A DNA stretch of 64,000 bases, taken from positions 37,297-101,296 of the forward strand of contig NZ_MKQR01000001.1 in the NCBI RefSeq assembly GCF_001940455.1, in the 5' to 3' direction. Under the pieces are notes generated by a model. The model saw nothing but the letters and a program-made list of their open reading frames with translations, searched no databases and was not told where the DNA came from. A program made the position numbers and the translations under genes. Below, one piece after another: positions 1 to 7,609 of the stretch (position 1 is its first letter; every line of letters begins with the position of its first letter). This DNA comes from Actinokineospora bangkokensis. GTDB taxonomy: Bacteria; Actinomycetota; Actinomycetes; Mycobacteriales; Pseudonocardiaceae.

Positions 1-373
1 GGTCCACCACGTCGCCGAAGCGGATCCGGCTGAACCCGGGCACCTCGCGGTACATCTGCACGTAGATGTCGAACACCAGGTCCGCGCCGTCGAACCAGTG
101 CGCGGGGGCCTGCGCGTCGAGCCTGCGGGCGATCTCGGTCATGAACCGGTCGAGGTTGCGCTGGGTCAGCGCCTGCACCACGGCCCGCTTGTCCGGGAAG
201 AACTGGTACAGCGAGCCCACCGCGACGCCCGCGCGCTCCGCGATGAGGGTGGTGGTGACGCCGTCGTAGCCGAGTTCACCGACCAGCTCCGCGCACGCCT
301 CCAGCATCCTCTCCACCCGCTTCGCGCTGCGCTGCTGCACGGGCTGTCGGCGAAGGGGGGTAAGCGTTGCCAC
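1..373 (-). CDS. TetR-family transcriptional regulator (C-terminus beyond window)
   Basis: The reading frame runs off the left edge, so only the first ~124 residues are present. The N-terminus has the TetR DNA-binding layout: a first helix (KRVERMLEACAELV), then the helix-turn-helix with the hallmark stretch VAVGSLYQFFPDKRAVV at about residues 49-65. The ligand-binding domain is only beginning (VFDIYVQMYREVPGF). The GTG start at 373 is chosen because AGGAGGAG lies just upstream on the minus strand. A pair of overlapping palindromes about 100 bp upstream (475-496) is a candidate operator. The target genes and ligand cannot be told from this fragment. The family call is secure; the function is unknown. 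Confidence 0.88.
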   Translation of the reverse strand, partial: MATLTPLRRQPVQQRSAKRVERMLEACAELVGELGYDGVTTTLIAERAGVAVGSLYQFFPDKRAVVQALTQRNLDRFMTEIARRLDAQAPAHWFDGADLVFDIYVQMYREVPGFSRIRFGDVVD

Positions 374-474
374 CGTGTCTCCTCCTGGTCGCAGGGCGTG
401 ATCACCCTGTCCAACGACCGACAGCCCGGGAGGACGCGGGTCCGCGGCGGATTAGTGCAACGGATTTCACCTTA

Positions 475-496
475 TTACCGGGCGGTAACGACGTTA
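475..496. promoter_or_regulatory. Overlapping palindromes upstream of TetR gene, candidate operator
   Basis: TTACCG-GG-CGGTAA (475-488) is a perfect palindrome and overlaps TAACG-A-CGTTA (486-496). The site sits in a locally AT-richer patch about 100 bp upstream of the TetR start. TetR regulators commonly repress themselves through such palindromes. Its use by this regulator is inferred from position only. Confidence 0.45.
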
Positions 497-690
497 TCCC
501 GGACAGGTGGAAACCGCGGGCCCGCGCGGCGTGCGGAGGCACCCAGCACCGCTGCCGCGCGGACCCGCGGGGCCCGCACCCCCGCGCCGCGCGCCGTCAG
601 CGGGGCGGGGGGAACTCGTGGGGTGGTCGACCACCGGCCCGCCCACCTCGGGGGAGCGGGCGGACCGGCGGCCGACCGCGGCCGGTCGCG

Positions 691-726
691 CCGGCCTCCG
701 CCGTCCGGGGGAACGGCGGAGGCCGG
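691..726 (-). terminator. Hairpin terminator after the small unknown gene pair
   Basis: CCGGCCTCCGCCGT (691-704) and its exact complement ACGGCGGAGGCCGG (713-726) form a 14-bp stem with an 8-nt loop. It starts about 10 bp beyond the stop of the minus-strand gene ending at 737. There is no U-tract, which is usual for actinobacterial terminators. Confidence 0.7.
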
Positions 727-736
727 GACCGGACGG

Positions 737-1078
737 CTACCTGGCGCCCGCGGCGACCCGGCGGGGGAACGCGTCGAGGGCGTGCCGGGCGGGCTTCTCC
801 GGGGCGAGGCCACCGGCCACCAGGTGCTCGTGGGCGGCCCGCCACACCGAGCACGGCGCCTTCTGCTGGCGCCAGCGGCCGGAGCAGGTCGGGCAGTTGC
901 CCCGCTCGTCGGGCTCGTGGGCGGTGAGCATCGCCCGCCACCCCTCGGTGAGCCGGGGCAGTTCGGAGCGGGCGACCGAGAGCAGGCTCGGCGCGTCCGC
1001 GCGGTCGGCCAGTTCGGTGAGCATGTCCAGGCGCTCCCACACGGCGCTGCGCAGGACCTGGCCGAGTATCTCGTCCAC
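737..1078 (-). CDS. Small conserved-looking protein with Cys cluster
   Basis: A 113-residue soluble protein of unknown function. The N-terminal half is helical. The middle carries C62-P-T-C65, then C76 and H83/H85 (CPTC...APCSVWRAAHEH), a spacing that could bind zinc like a small treble-clef site; this is inference from residues only. The GTG start at 1078 lies 10 bp after the stop of the upstream gene (1089-1370), so the two are probably co-transcribed. A 14-bp hairpin terminator follows. I recognise the general look of a Pseudonocardiaceae hypothetical but no named family. Confidence 0.7.
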   Translation of the reverse strand: MDEILGQVLRSAVWERLDMLTELADRADAPSLLSVARSELPRLTEGWRAMLTAHEPDERGNCPTCSGRWRQQKAPCSVWRAAHEHLVAGGLAPEKPARHALDAFPRRVAAGAR

Positions 1079-1088
1079 CTCTACACCG

Positions 1089-1370
1089 TCACCTCTCCGC
1101 CTGTGCGGCGGCTTCGCGGAGGGCGGCCCGCAACTGGCCCAGTTGGCCGGTCGTCAGCACCGCCGCCTCACCGGGTGGTCCGACCAGGACCACCTTGTCG
1201 TCGTCGACGAGCACGGTCAGGCACCGGTCGCGGTCGGCCACGTCGCCGCAGCCGATCCGCCAGGTCCGGCGCCCCGAGGTGGACCCGGTGAGCGGGCGCA
1301 GCGCGTCGGCGCGGGCAACCGGCGCCGCGGCGCCGGTGTCCTGTGCCTGGCGGAGCAGTTCCACGTCCAC
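1089..1370 (-). CDS. Small unknown protein, first gene of a two-gene unit
   Basis: A 93-residue soluble protein with no recognised domain. It contains a probable beta-rich core (WRIGCGDVADRDRCLTVLVDDDKVVLVGPPGEAAVL) and a C-terminal helix rich in Ala and Leu. The GTG start at 1370 has GAGAGGGA upstream. It is followed after 10 bp by the 113-residue Cys-cluster gene and diverges from the XRE/TPR regulator gene at 1582 across a 211-bp promoter region. Function unknown. Confidence 0.65.
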   Translation of the reverse strand: MDVELLRQAQDTGAAAPVARADALRPLTGSTSGRRTWRIGCGDVADRDRCLTVLVDDDKVVLVGPPGEAAVLTTGQLGQLRAALREAAAQAER

Positions 1371-1581
1371 CGTCCCTCTCCGTGCTCGTGCGCTTACAAC
1401 GAACTACATTGAGGCCTGGGCAACGGCGACGGGTCTGCACAGCGCCGATCGGCGCCCGCCCGACGATAAGCGGTCGACGGAGTTCACCCGGGCCTATCAG
1501 GCCCGCCGAAGGGGGCTTCTCGCCGCTCGTGAACTGCGCTTACGCTGCGCTCGACGCCCAGCGGAACGGTGAGGGGCCGGT

Positions 1582-2952
1582 ATGAACTCGATCGGATCGC
1601 AGGGTTCTCCCATCACTCCGGACACGTGGGAAGACCCCGAGATGCGCGCCGCGCTCGCGGCGCGGGAGATCAGTTCCGTCTACCGGCTCCTGCGGCGCAC
1701 CGGTGTGTCGCAGCGGCAGATCGCCGCGATGACCGGCCAGTCGCAGTCCGAGGTGTCGGAGATCCTCAAGGGCCGCCAGGTCATGGCCTACGACGTGCTC
1801 GCGAGGATCGCCGACGGGCTGGGCGTCCCGAGGGGATTCATGGGTCTCGCCTACGACGAGGTGACCGCGGTGCGAGTCGCGGTGTCGCGCGAGGCCGCAC
1901 AGCCTGAGGAGAGCGAAGAGGTGAAGCGTAGGGAGTTCCTGGCGCACGCCGCCGCCGTCACGGTGGGCGCGAACGTGCTGGGCACGAACTCCGGGTCGTG
2001 GGTCGCCAACCCGGTGCAGACCCCCGCGCCCGGGCGCATCGGGATGACCGATGTGCGCCAGGTCGAGGCCGCCACGCGGGCGCTGCGCTCGCTGGACTAC
2101 CAGTACGGCGGCGGGTTCTGCCGCGACGCGGTGGTGGCGCAGCTGTCGTGGGGCCAGCAGATGCTCGGCGCGTCCGGACCCGAGCACGTCAAGCAGCGGC
2201 TGCACGTGGCGCTGGCCGACCTGCACAACCTGGCCGGGTGGACCTCGTTCGACATCGGCCTGACCGACTCCGCCCGCAACCACTTCGGCAAGGCGCTGGA
2301 GCTGGCGAAGGCGGGCCGCAGCGAGCCGCTGGTGGCCAACATCCTCTACCGGATGGGCCGGGTCTACCTGCACAAGGAGTCCCCGGACGACGCGCTGAAG
2401 ATGTTCCAGCTCGGCCAGATCGCCGCCCAGGAGTCCGGTTCGGAGCTCGCGGTGGCGGTGATCTGCGCCAACCAGGCGTGGGCGTACGCGCTGATGGGGC
2501 ACAAGGACCAGACCATGAAGCTCATCGGCAGGACCCGCGACGAGTTCGCGCGGGCCAACGTCTCCGAGGCCGAGGACTGGGTCAAGTTCTTCAACGAGAC
2601 CGACGTGCACGCCATGATCGGCACGGTGCACACGGTGCTGGCGCAGACGGTGGACCCGACGCACACCAAGTACGCCATCCCGGCGCTGTCGAAGGCCATC
2701 GACTCCTACGGCGAGGACATGAGCCGGTCGAAGGCGTTCAACCTGGGCGCGCTGGCCACCAACCACCTGCTCGACGGCGACGTCGACCACGGCGCCCGGA
2801 TCGGGCGGCAGGCGGTGGAGATGGCCGAGACGCTCAAGTCCAGCCGGGTCAAGGACCGGCTCAAGCCCCTGCTGGAGGAGGCGGCGAAGCGGCGCAACAA
2901 CGCCGACGCGCGCGACCTCGCCGAGCAGATCACCAACCTCAACGTGGCGTGA
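1582..2952 (+). CDS. XRE-family HTH regulator with C-terminal TPR-like domain
   Basis: A 456-residue DNA-binding regulator. The N-terminal HTH covers roughly residues 30-80 (SQRQIAAMTGQSQSEVSEILKGRQV, then a LARIADGLGVPRGFMGLAY segment), as in a large actinomycete family. After a linker with an internal KRREFLAHAAA motif (from about residue 114) comes a long helical TPR-like region to the end, where YRMGRVYLHKESPDDALKMFQLG is a clear repeat unit. In this family the TPR part usually senses a peptide or small molecule. The ATG at 1582 follows a GAGGGGCC stretch. The stop overlaps the start of the downstream phosphotransferase gene, so the two are translationally coupled. Confidence 0.88.
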   Translation: MNSIGSQGSPITPDTWEDPEMRAALAAREISSVYRLLRRTGVSQRQIAAMTGQSQSEVSEILKGRQVMAYDVLARIADGLGVPRGFMGLAYDEVTAVRVAVSREAAQPEESEEVKRREFLAHAAAVTVGANVLGTNSGSWVANPVQTPAPGRIGMTDVRQVEAATRALRSLDYQYGGGFCRDAVVAQLSWGQQMLGASGPEHVKQRLHVALADLHNLAGWTSFDIGLTDSARNHFGKALELAKAGRSEPLVANILYRMGRVYLHKESPDDALKMFQLGQIAAQESGSELAVAVICANQAWAYALMGHKDQTMKLIGRTRDEFARANVSEAEDWVKFFNETDVHAMIGTVHTVLAQTVDPTHTKYAIPALSKAIDSYGEDMSRSKAFNLGALATNHLLDGDVDHGARIGRQAVEMAETLKSSRVKDRLKPLLEEAAKRRNNADARDLAEQITNLNVA

Positions 2953-3869
2953 GCGCGGCGCCCGCACCCGCTGACGTGGCCAGGGACGGGCTGTTCACCA
3001 GGGAGAACCTCGACTCGACGCTGGCCGAGGTGTGCGCCGGGGTCGGCCTGGACCCCACCGGCGCCCGCCTGCTGCGCTTCACCAACAACGCGGTGTTCCT
3101 GCTGCGCTCGCGCCCGGTCGTGGTGCGCATCGTCGGGTCGGTGTCGCTGCGGCACCGGGTGGACAAGGTCGTGCGGGTGGCCCGCTGGTTCGCCGAGCAC
3201 GACGTGCCCGCGGTGCGCCTGGTCGACGGCCTGGAGCACCCGGTGCACGTCGGCCCGTACACCGCGACCGTGTGGGACGCGGTGCCCCCCGGCGGCGAGG
3301 AGCCCCGCCCGCGCGACCTGGCCCGGCTGCTGCGCCGGGTGCACTCGCTGCCGCCGCCCGCGGACCTGCCCGCCTGGGACCCGCTCGACGACGTGCGCAG
3401 GCGGGTGGACGAGGCCGAGGGCATCGACGACGAGCTGGCCGGGTTCCTGCGCGAGCGGGTGGCCGGTGCCGCCGCCGCGGTCGAGGCGCTGGAGTTCCCG
3501 CTGGCCAGGGGGTTCGTCCACGGCGACGCGCACCTGGGCAACCTGGTGCCCTCGCCTGCGGGCCCGGTGCTGTGCGACTTCGACTCCAGCGGCGTCGGCC
3601 CGCCGGAGTGGGACCTGGTCCCGTTCGCCGTGGGCGTGCTGCGCTTCGGCGAGTCGGAGGCGGACTACCGGGAGCTGTCGCGGGCCTACGGCTTCGACGT
3701 CATCGGCTGGTCGGGCTTCCCGGTGCTGCGCGAGGTGCGCGAGCTCAAGCTCATCACCAGCGTGCTGCCGATCATGGTGAGCAGCCCGCAGGTGCGCCCG
3801 GAGCTGCTGCGCCGCCTGCGCGACTTCCGCGGCGGCGACACCTCGGCCCGCTGGGCCCGCTACCGCTGA
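2949..3869 (+). CDS. Aminoglycoside-phosphotransferase-fold kinase
   Basis: A 306-residue protein of the APH/choline kinase fold. The catalytic loop is HGDAHLGN (residues 191-198) and the metal-binding motif is DFD (210-212), both intact, so an ATP-dependent phosphotransferase is likely. The N-terminal lobe shows FTNNAVFLLRSRPVVVRI, the usual nucleotide-binding strand pair. The GTG start at 2949 overlaps the upstream TGA (GTGA). In Pseudonocardiaceae such kinases often follow XRE/TPR regulators. The substrate is unknown and an antibiotic-resistance role should not be assumed. Confidence 0.85.
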   Translation: MSAAPAPADVARDGLFTRENLDSTLAEVCAGVGLDPTGARLLRFTNNAVFLLRSRPVVVRIVGSVSLRHRVDKVVRVARWFAEHDVPAVRLVDGLEHPVHVGPYTATVWDAVPPGGEEPRPRDLARLLRRVHSLPPPADLPAWDPLDDVRRRVDEAEGIDDELAGFLRERVAGAAAAVEALEFPLARGFVHGDAHLGNLVPSPAGPVLCDFDSSGVGPPEWDLVPFAVGVLRFGESEADYRELSRAYGFDVIGWSGFPVLREVRELKLITSVLPIMVSSPQVRPELLRRLRDFRGGDTSARWARYR

Positions 3870-3958
3870 GCCCCTCAGGAGGTAACGCGTGGCCGCTGCC
3901 AGGCGAAATGCCTGTCGTGGGGCCCGCGCGGAGGGCCCCGGTCCTCCGAGGTGGCCCC

Positions 3959-4255
3959 ATGTTCGCTCTCCCCAGCAAGGCCGTCCGGCGGCGGCGCGCG
4001 CTGTGCACCGCCGCGGCCATCGACCGGCTGGTCGACGACCGGGTCGCCGGTGTGCGCGGGCTGCCCGAGGCCGACCGCCGCAGGCACGCCGAGCACCTGG
4101 CCGAGCTGGTCGCCCTGGCCCAGGCCTACCGGCACTTCGGCAAGGGCTGGATCGGCAAGCGCGAGCTGGACCGGCGCTCCGCCGCGGCCACCCGCAGGCT
4201 CACCGCGCTGCGGCTGGCGGTGCCGTCCGCCGCGCACCTCACCGATGGGGACTGA
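3959..4255 (+). CDS. Small basic helical protein, unknown
   Basis: A 98-residue protein rich in Arg and Ala, predicted almost wholly helical (HAEHLAELVALAQAYRHFGKGWIGKRELDRRS). No membrane segment or known motif is seen. The ATG at 3959 has GAGGTGG upstream; an in-frame ATG at 3908 would add 17 residues. A strong-looking AGGAGG at 3877-3882 precedes a GTG in a different frame, so it does not settle the start. The gene lies 89 bp after the phosphotransferase and converges on the copper genes. Confidence 0.6.
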   Translation: MFALPSKAVRRRRALCTAAAIDRLVDDRVAGVRGLPEADRRRHAEHLAELVALAQAYRHFGKGWIGKRELDRRSAAATRRLTALRLAVPSAAHLTDGD

Positions 4256-4387
4256 CCACTCGCCGTACCGGGAGACTGCCCCGAACGGGTTACGAGTGCG
4301 CCCGGTGCGTTGCACGGGTCGCTGCGCAGCGCGTTGAGCGGCAGCATTCCCGCGACGAACGCGCATCCGGTGAGTTGTCCCCCGCTG

Positions 4388-4419
4388 CCTGTGGACAACT
4401 AGGGGTAGTTGTCCACAGG
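4388..4419. repeat. Perfect 14-bp inverted repeat built from two DnaA-box-like words
   Basis: CCTGTGGACAACTA (4388-4401), GGGG, TAGTTGTCCACAGG (4406-4419) is a perfect inverted repeat. Each arm holds the actinobacterial DnaA-box word TTGTCCACA in opposite orientation. A one-mismatch copy follows at 4420-4428 and an exact copy at 4516-4524 (inside CCTGTGGACAACT). The element lies between convergent genes, so it could also act as a bidirectional terminator. There is no dnaA or dnaN nearby, so it is not the chromosomal origin. Confidence 0.6.
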
Positions 4420-4542
4420 TGTGGACCACCGGTGCTCGCCGCGATCACCCGCCGAGGCCCGGAAACCGCTGCCGAGCAGGGGGAGGGCAGGTGCCGGGGC
4501 GGGGTGTGCACAGCCTGTGGACAACTCCACCCGGCCTGTGCA

Positions 4543-5568
4543 CTACACGTTGATGGGCGCCCGGGTGAGGACGGTGGCGATGCCGAACGCCAGGCCCATG
4601 ACGCCGAGTTCAACCGCCGCCCAGGTGACCAGGGCGGTCGGCTTGTGCGCGGTGACCGCGGGCAGCAACCGGTACCGCATCTTCGCCCCGAGCAGGCCCA
4701 GCGCCACCAGGCACACCACCTTGAGCAGGAGCAGCAGCCCGTAGTCGGTGGTGAACAGGCCCTCGACGACGCCCAGCGTCGGGCTCACCACCAGCTCGAC
4801 GAAGCCGTTGAACACCCCGGTGGCGGTGACCACCAGGACGCAGGCCGTCGCGAGCTTGGAGAACCGGGGCAGCGCGTGCGCCAGCAGGGTGCGGTTCGCG
4901 GCGAGCACGACGACCACCGCGCCCAGCCCGCCGGTCCACGCCGCCGCCGCCAGCACGTGCAGCTCCATCGAGATCATCGTGAAGTCGTGCCAGCGCGGGT
5001 TGGTGGCGTGCCCGGTCACCGGCAGCGGCAGCAGCGCGAACAGCGCCACCGCCGCCAGCAGCTCGGCGGGCACCCGGTCCCCGGCGCGCACCGACCACAG
5101 CGCCAGCCCGAAGCACAGCAGGCCGAACACCGCCACGAACACCAGCGCCTTGCCCGCGGCGATGGTGACCACGTACTCGACCACCGACGCCGCGGTCAGC
5201 GGTGCCCCCGGCCGCAGCTCCGCGGCCTGGAGCACCAGGGTGGCCAGCGCCGCGCCGACCCACAGCAGCGAGGTCTGCACCGCGGCCCGGCGGGCGCCGA
5301 GCAGCAGCGGCGCGGACAGCTTGGGCCGGTCGAAGCCGACCAGCAGCGACAGCAGGCACAGCCCGGTGGTGACCACGGCGGCCACGTCGAGCAGCACCCG
5401 CACCAGCGGCAGCGCGACCCGGACCACCGCCGGGGGCTCCGGCAACCCGGGGACCGGCTCCGCCGCGGTGATGGCGAGGCCGACCAGCACGCCGAGGACC
5501 GCGCCCGCGGTCAACGACGCCACCAGGTGGTACCGGCGCCCGGGGGTGGTGGTCCGGGTCTCGGTCAC
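4543..5568 (-). CDS. copD: CopD-family copper transport/resistance membrane protein
   Basis: A 341-residue polytopic inner-membrane protein with about eight or nine hydrophobic segments. It has the CopD landmark regions, including a His-containing loop (VTGHATNPRWHDF) and MELHVLAAAAWTGGLGAVVVVL, typical of copper-import partners of CopC. The order on the minus strand is unknown membrane gene, ycnI, copC, copD, with short gaps, consistent with one copper-responsive operon. The ATG at 5568 lies 21 bp after the copC stop. The family is clear. The direction of copper movement is inferred from homologues. Confidence 0.9.
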   Translation of the reverse strand: MTETRTTTPGRRYHLVASLTAGAVLGVLVGLAITAAEPVPGLPEPPAVVRVALPLVRVLLDVAAVVTTGLCLLSLLVGFDRPKLSAPLLLGARRAAVQTSLLWVGAALATLVLQAAELRPGAPLTAASVVEYVVTIAAGKALVFVAVFGLLCFGLALWSVRAGDRVPAELLAAVALFALLPLPVTGHATNPRWHDFTMISMELHVLAAAAWTGGLGAVVVVLAANRTLLAHALPRFSKLATACVLVVTATGVFNGFVELVVSPTLGVVEGLFTTDYGLLLLLKVVCLVALGLLGAKMRYRLLPAVTAHKPTALVTWAAVELGVMGLAFGIATVLTRAPINV

Positions 5569-5589
5569 AGCGCGTTCTCCCAGTTCAGG

Positions 5590-6147
5590 CTACTTGTCGG
5601 CACCGCTGCCCACCCGCGCGGCGAGGAAGCCGCCGCCACCGAGCAGGACGACGGCACCAACGACCCACACCCACACCGGGATACCGCCGCCGCCGTCCGG
5701 GGCGGAGCTTCCCGAGGACTGGGACGCGGTGCCCCCGGCGGTGGCGGGCGCCGGCGTTCCGGTGCCCGCCTGGGTGAGGGTGAACTCGACCTCACCGGTG
5801 ACCGAGTGGCCGTCGGCGGACAGGATGCGGTAGCCGATCGTGTACTTGCCCGCGGGGCCCAGGGCGCGCAGCGGCGCGGACACCACGTTGCTCTTGACCT
5901 GGGCGGCGCCGCCCTGCCACTGGCTCGACCCGTCCGGACCCTGCACGACGACCGTGTTGAGGTCCTGCCCCTCCTGCACGGGCTGGTCGAAGGTCAGCTC
6001 GACGGTGTCGGGGGCGGTCGCCACCGAGGAACCGGCGACGGGGTTGCTCCCGACGAGCTGGTTGTGGGCGGACGCCGTCCCCGCCGCACCGGCGAGGGCG
6101 AGCAGCGCCACCGCGGTGGTGGTGAGGACCCGACCGAGGACGCGCAC
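5590..6147 (-). CDS. copC: CopC-domain copper-binding exported protein
   Basis: A 185-residue exported protein. The signal peptide (residues 1-27, ending TASA) leaves a mature N-terminus HNQLV, so H28 would be the first residue, as required for the CopC Cu(II) site. The other ligands are visible as D112 and H114 in SADGHSV. After a Gly/Ser/Thr/Ala linker a C-terminal membrane helix (about 160-180) and basic tail anchor it. It sits between ycnI and copD and probably passes copper to CopD on the outer face of the membrane. Confidence 0.92.
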   Translation of the reverse strand: MRVLGRVLTTTAVALLALAGAAGTASAHNQLVGSNPVAGSSVATAPDTVELTFDQPVQEGQDLNTVVVQGPDGSSQWQGGAAQVKSNVVSAPLRALGPAGKYTIGYRILSADGHSVTGEVEFTLTQAGTGTPAPATAGGTASQSSGSSAPDGGGGIPVWVWVVGAVVLLGGGGFLAARVGSGADK

Positions 6148-6150
6148 GGG

Positions 6151-6912
6151 TCACTCGCCCCGCTTCGCTGCCGCGACGGCCTTGCGGGCGCGCAGGGTCG
6201 CCCCGGCGGCCAGGCCCAGGCCCAGCGCGCCGACGACCAGGCCTGCGCCGCCGAGCCAGCGGGCGGTGGTGTCGGACCCGGTCGCCGCCGCGGCGGTCTC
6301 GGTGCCGCCGCCGTGCTCGGAGTGCTCCGACGAGGCGCTCGCCGCGCCGTGGGCGTCGCCGGTGGCGGCGGCCAGCGCGATCGACGGCGCCGGGTGCTCG
6401 GGCTCCTCACCGCTGGGCGGGGTGGGCTGGTCCCAGGCCACGACCTTGCCGTTGTCGTAGGTCTGCACGGCCGGGGTGGTGAGGGTGTCGGTGTTGTCGG
6501 GCAGCTTGCCCACCGACAGCTTGAAGTCCTGGAACTGCCCGGGGGCGATGCGCGCGGGCGAGACCGCGGTCCAGGTCACGGTGTTGAAGTACTCGGTGAC
6601 CTCGGTGTTGCCGACCTTGACCGGCTTGTCGAGCTTCGCCTTGGTGGCGGTGGCCGTCCACCCCGCGATCGGCTCGGTGCGCACCGAGCTGAGCGGGTAC
6701 TCCGCCGGGAGCTTCACCTCGACCTTGACGGTGCCCGCGGTGTTGTCCTCGTTGGGCACCCGGTAGGTGATGACGGTGTAGCCGCCCTTGGCGGCGGCCT
6801 CCCCGACGACGCGGGCGGTGACGTGGGCGGACGCGACGCCGGAGGTGAGCAGGGCGGCGGCGCCTGCGGCGGCGAGCACGACGCCCGCGCGGGCGGCGGT
6901 GCGGCTGGGCAT
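6151..6912 (-). CDS. ycnI: YcnI-family (DUF1775) copper-binding protein
   Basis: A 253-residue exported protein with a signal peptide ending VASA, so that mature residue 1 is His (H30). YcnI proteins bind Cu(II) through this first His in a mono-histidine brace. The DUF1775 beta-domain follows (TYRVPNEDNTAGTVKVEVKLP, about residues 48-70), then a His/Glu/Ser-rich linker (SSEHSEHGGG) that could bind extra metal, a membrane helix and a basic tail. The ATG at 6912 has an upstream AGGAGAA. It is followed after 3 bp by copC, as in many actinobacterial copper clusters. Confidence 0.92.
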   Translation of the reverse strand: MPSRTAARAGVVLAAAGAAALLTSGVASAHVTARVVGEAAAKGGYTVITYRVPNEDNTAGTVKVEVKLPAEYPLSSVRTEPIAGWTATATKAKLDKPVKVGNTEVTEYFNTVTWTAVSPARIAPGQFQDFKLSVGKLPDNTDTLTTPAVQTYDNGKVVAWDQPTPPSGEEPEHPAPSIALAAATGDAHGAASASSEHSEHGGGTETAAAATGSDTTARWLGGAGLVVGALGLGLAAGATLRARKAVAAAKRGE

Positions 6913-6942
6913 GGGGGTTCTCCTGGAATGCGTGCTGGTGAC

Positions 6943-6962
6943 CCCGGCCGATTCCGGCCGGG
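6943..6962. repeat. Short hairpin between unknown membrane gene and ycnI
   Basis: CCCGGCCG-ATTC-CGGCCGGG forms an 8-bp stem in the 75-bp gap upstream of ycnI. It could be a weak terminator or an mRNA processing/stabilising element setting relative expression inside the copper operon. The role is inferred. Confidence 0.35.
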
Positions 6963-6987
6963 CTTCTGCGGGGGGTTCTGCGGTTTC

Positions 6988-7548
6988 TCAGGAGAAGAGC
7001 GGGGGACCGCGGCGGCCCAGGGAACGGCGCAGTACCCCGAGCACGGTGCGATCGGGGTCCCATTCCACGACGGGGAGCGGGCGCGGGGCGGTGGACCCCG
7101 CGCCGAGCACCACGACGAGCACGCCCACCCAGCGCAGCACCGCGGTGGCGATGGCGGTGAACGCCACCCCCGCCCGGGTCAGCAGCACGGCGGCGAGCAG
7201 GGTCGCCAGGGCGTGCAGGCCGAGCATCAGCGGCGTCGGCAGCACCGCCGAGGGCTCCTGCCCGGGGTGGTCGTCGGCGATGTAGGTGAGCAGGACGTGC
7301 AGGCCCGCCTGGCTGACGGCCAGCACGGCCAGGGTGGCGAGCACCCCGCCGCGCCGGTCGGCCACGGCGGTGCCCGCCCAGCCGACGAGCGCGGTCATGA
7401 CCGCGGTGACGGCGGTGTCGGGGACGCCACCGCCCGCCGTGCCGTGCGCGGCGACGGCCAGCCCGGTGCAGCACAGCCCGAGCAGGACGGCGCGAGCGGC
7501 GCGGGCAGGCCGCTGCGCGCGGTCCGCTCTGCCCGCTCCGGTGGTCAC
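6988..7548 (-). CDS. Unknown integral membrane protein of the copper cluster
   Basis: A 186-residue membrane protein with about four hydrophobic segments (AVLLGLCCTGLAVAA, AVMTALVGWAGTAV, MLGLHALATLLAAVLL, VLRWVGVLVVVLGAG). It begins the minus-strand copper block, 75 bp before ycnI. Similar small membrane proteins often accompany YcnI/CopCD in actinobacteria, but I cannot assign a role. Candidate metal ligands are few: a Cys pair in LGLCCTG and His in HVLLTYIADDHPG. The first codon (7548) follows a GGTGAGTTGTG stretch, and the exact start is uncertain. Confidence 0.7.
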   Translation of the reverse strand: MTTGAGRADRAQRPARAARAVLLGLCCTGLAVAAHGTAGGGVPDTAVTAVMTALVGWAGTAVADRRGGVLATLAVLAVSQAGLHVLLTYIADDHPGQEPSAVLPTPLMLGLHALATLLAAVLLTRAGVAFTAIATAVLRWVGVLVVVLGAGSTAPRPLPVVEWDPDRTVLGVLRRSLGRRGPPLFS

Positions 7549-7609
7549 AACTCACCAGGGTAGGAGGCCCTGTCCAGACCCTTCGCCCACCATGCGGGAA
7601 GTTGTTACC

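Larger units (their letters stand above)
374..736. other. Intergenic stretch between TetR and a small unknown gene
   Basis: This 363-bp gap holds a candidate promoter/operator near 475-496 and a strong hairpin at 691-726, both listed separately. The rest (about 500-690) is extremely GC-rich. Open frames there have no recognisable protein features and I read them as non-coding. Confidence 0.6.

Noticed and set aside
2949..3869. Antibiotic-resistance gene (aminoglycoside phosphotransferase)
   Set aside because: Only the general kinase fold is visible; no subtype-specific residues for a drug substrate, so resistance is not claimed.
4388..4524. Chromosomal replication origin
   Set aside because: Four DnaA-box-like words are too few and no dnaA, dnaN, recF or gyrB genes are present.
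3889..7563. Very long plus-strand open frame (1224 codons) over the copper genes
   Set aside because: It is antisense to CopD, CopC and YcnI, its product is His/Arg/Gly low-complexity, and such long shadow frames are expected in very GC-rich DNA.
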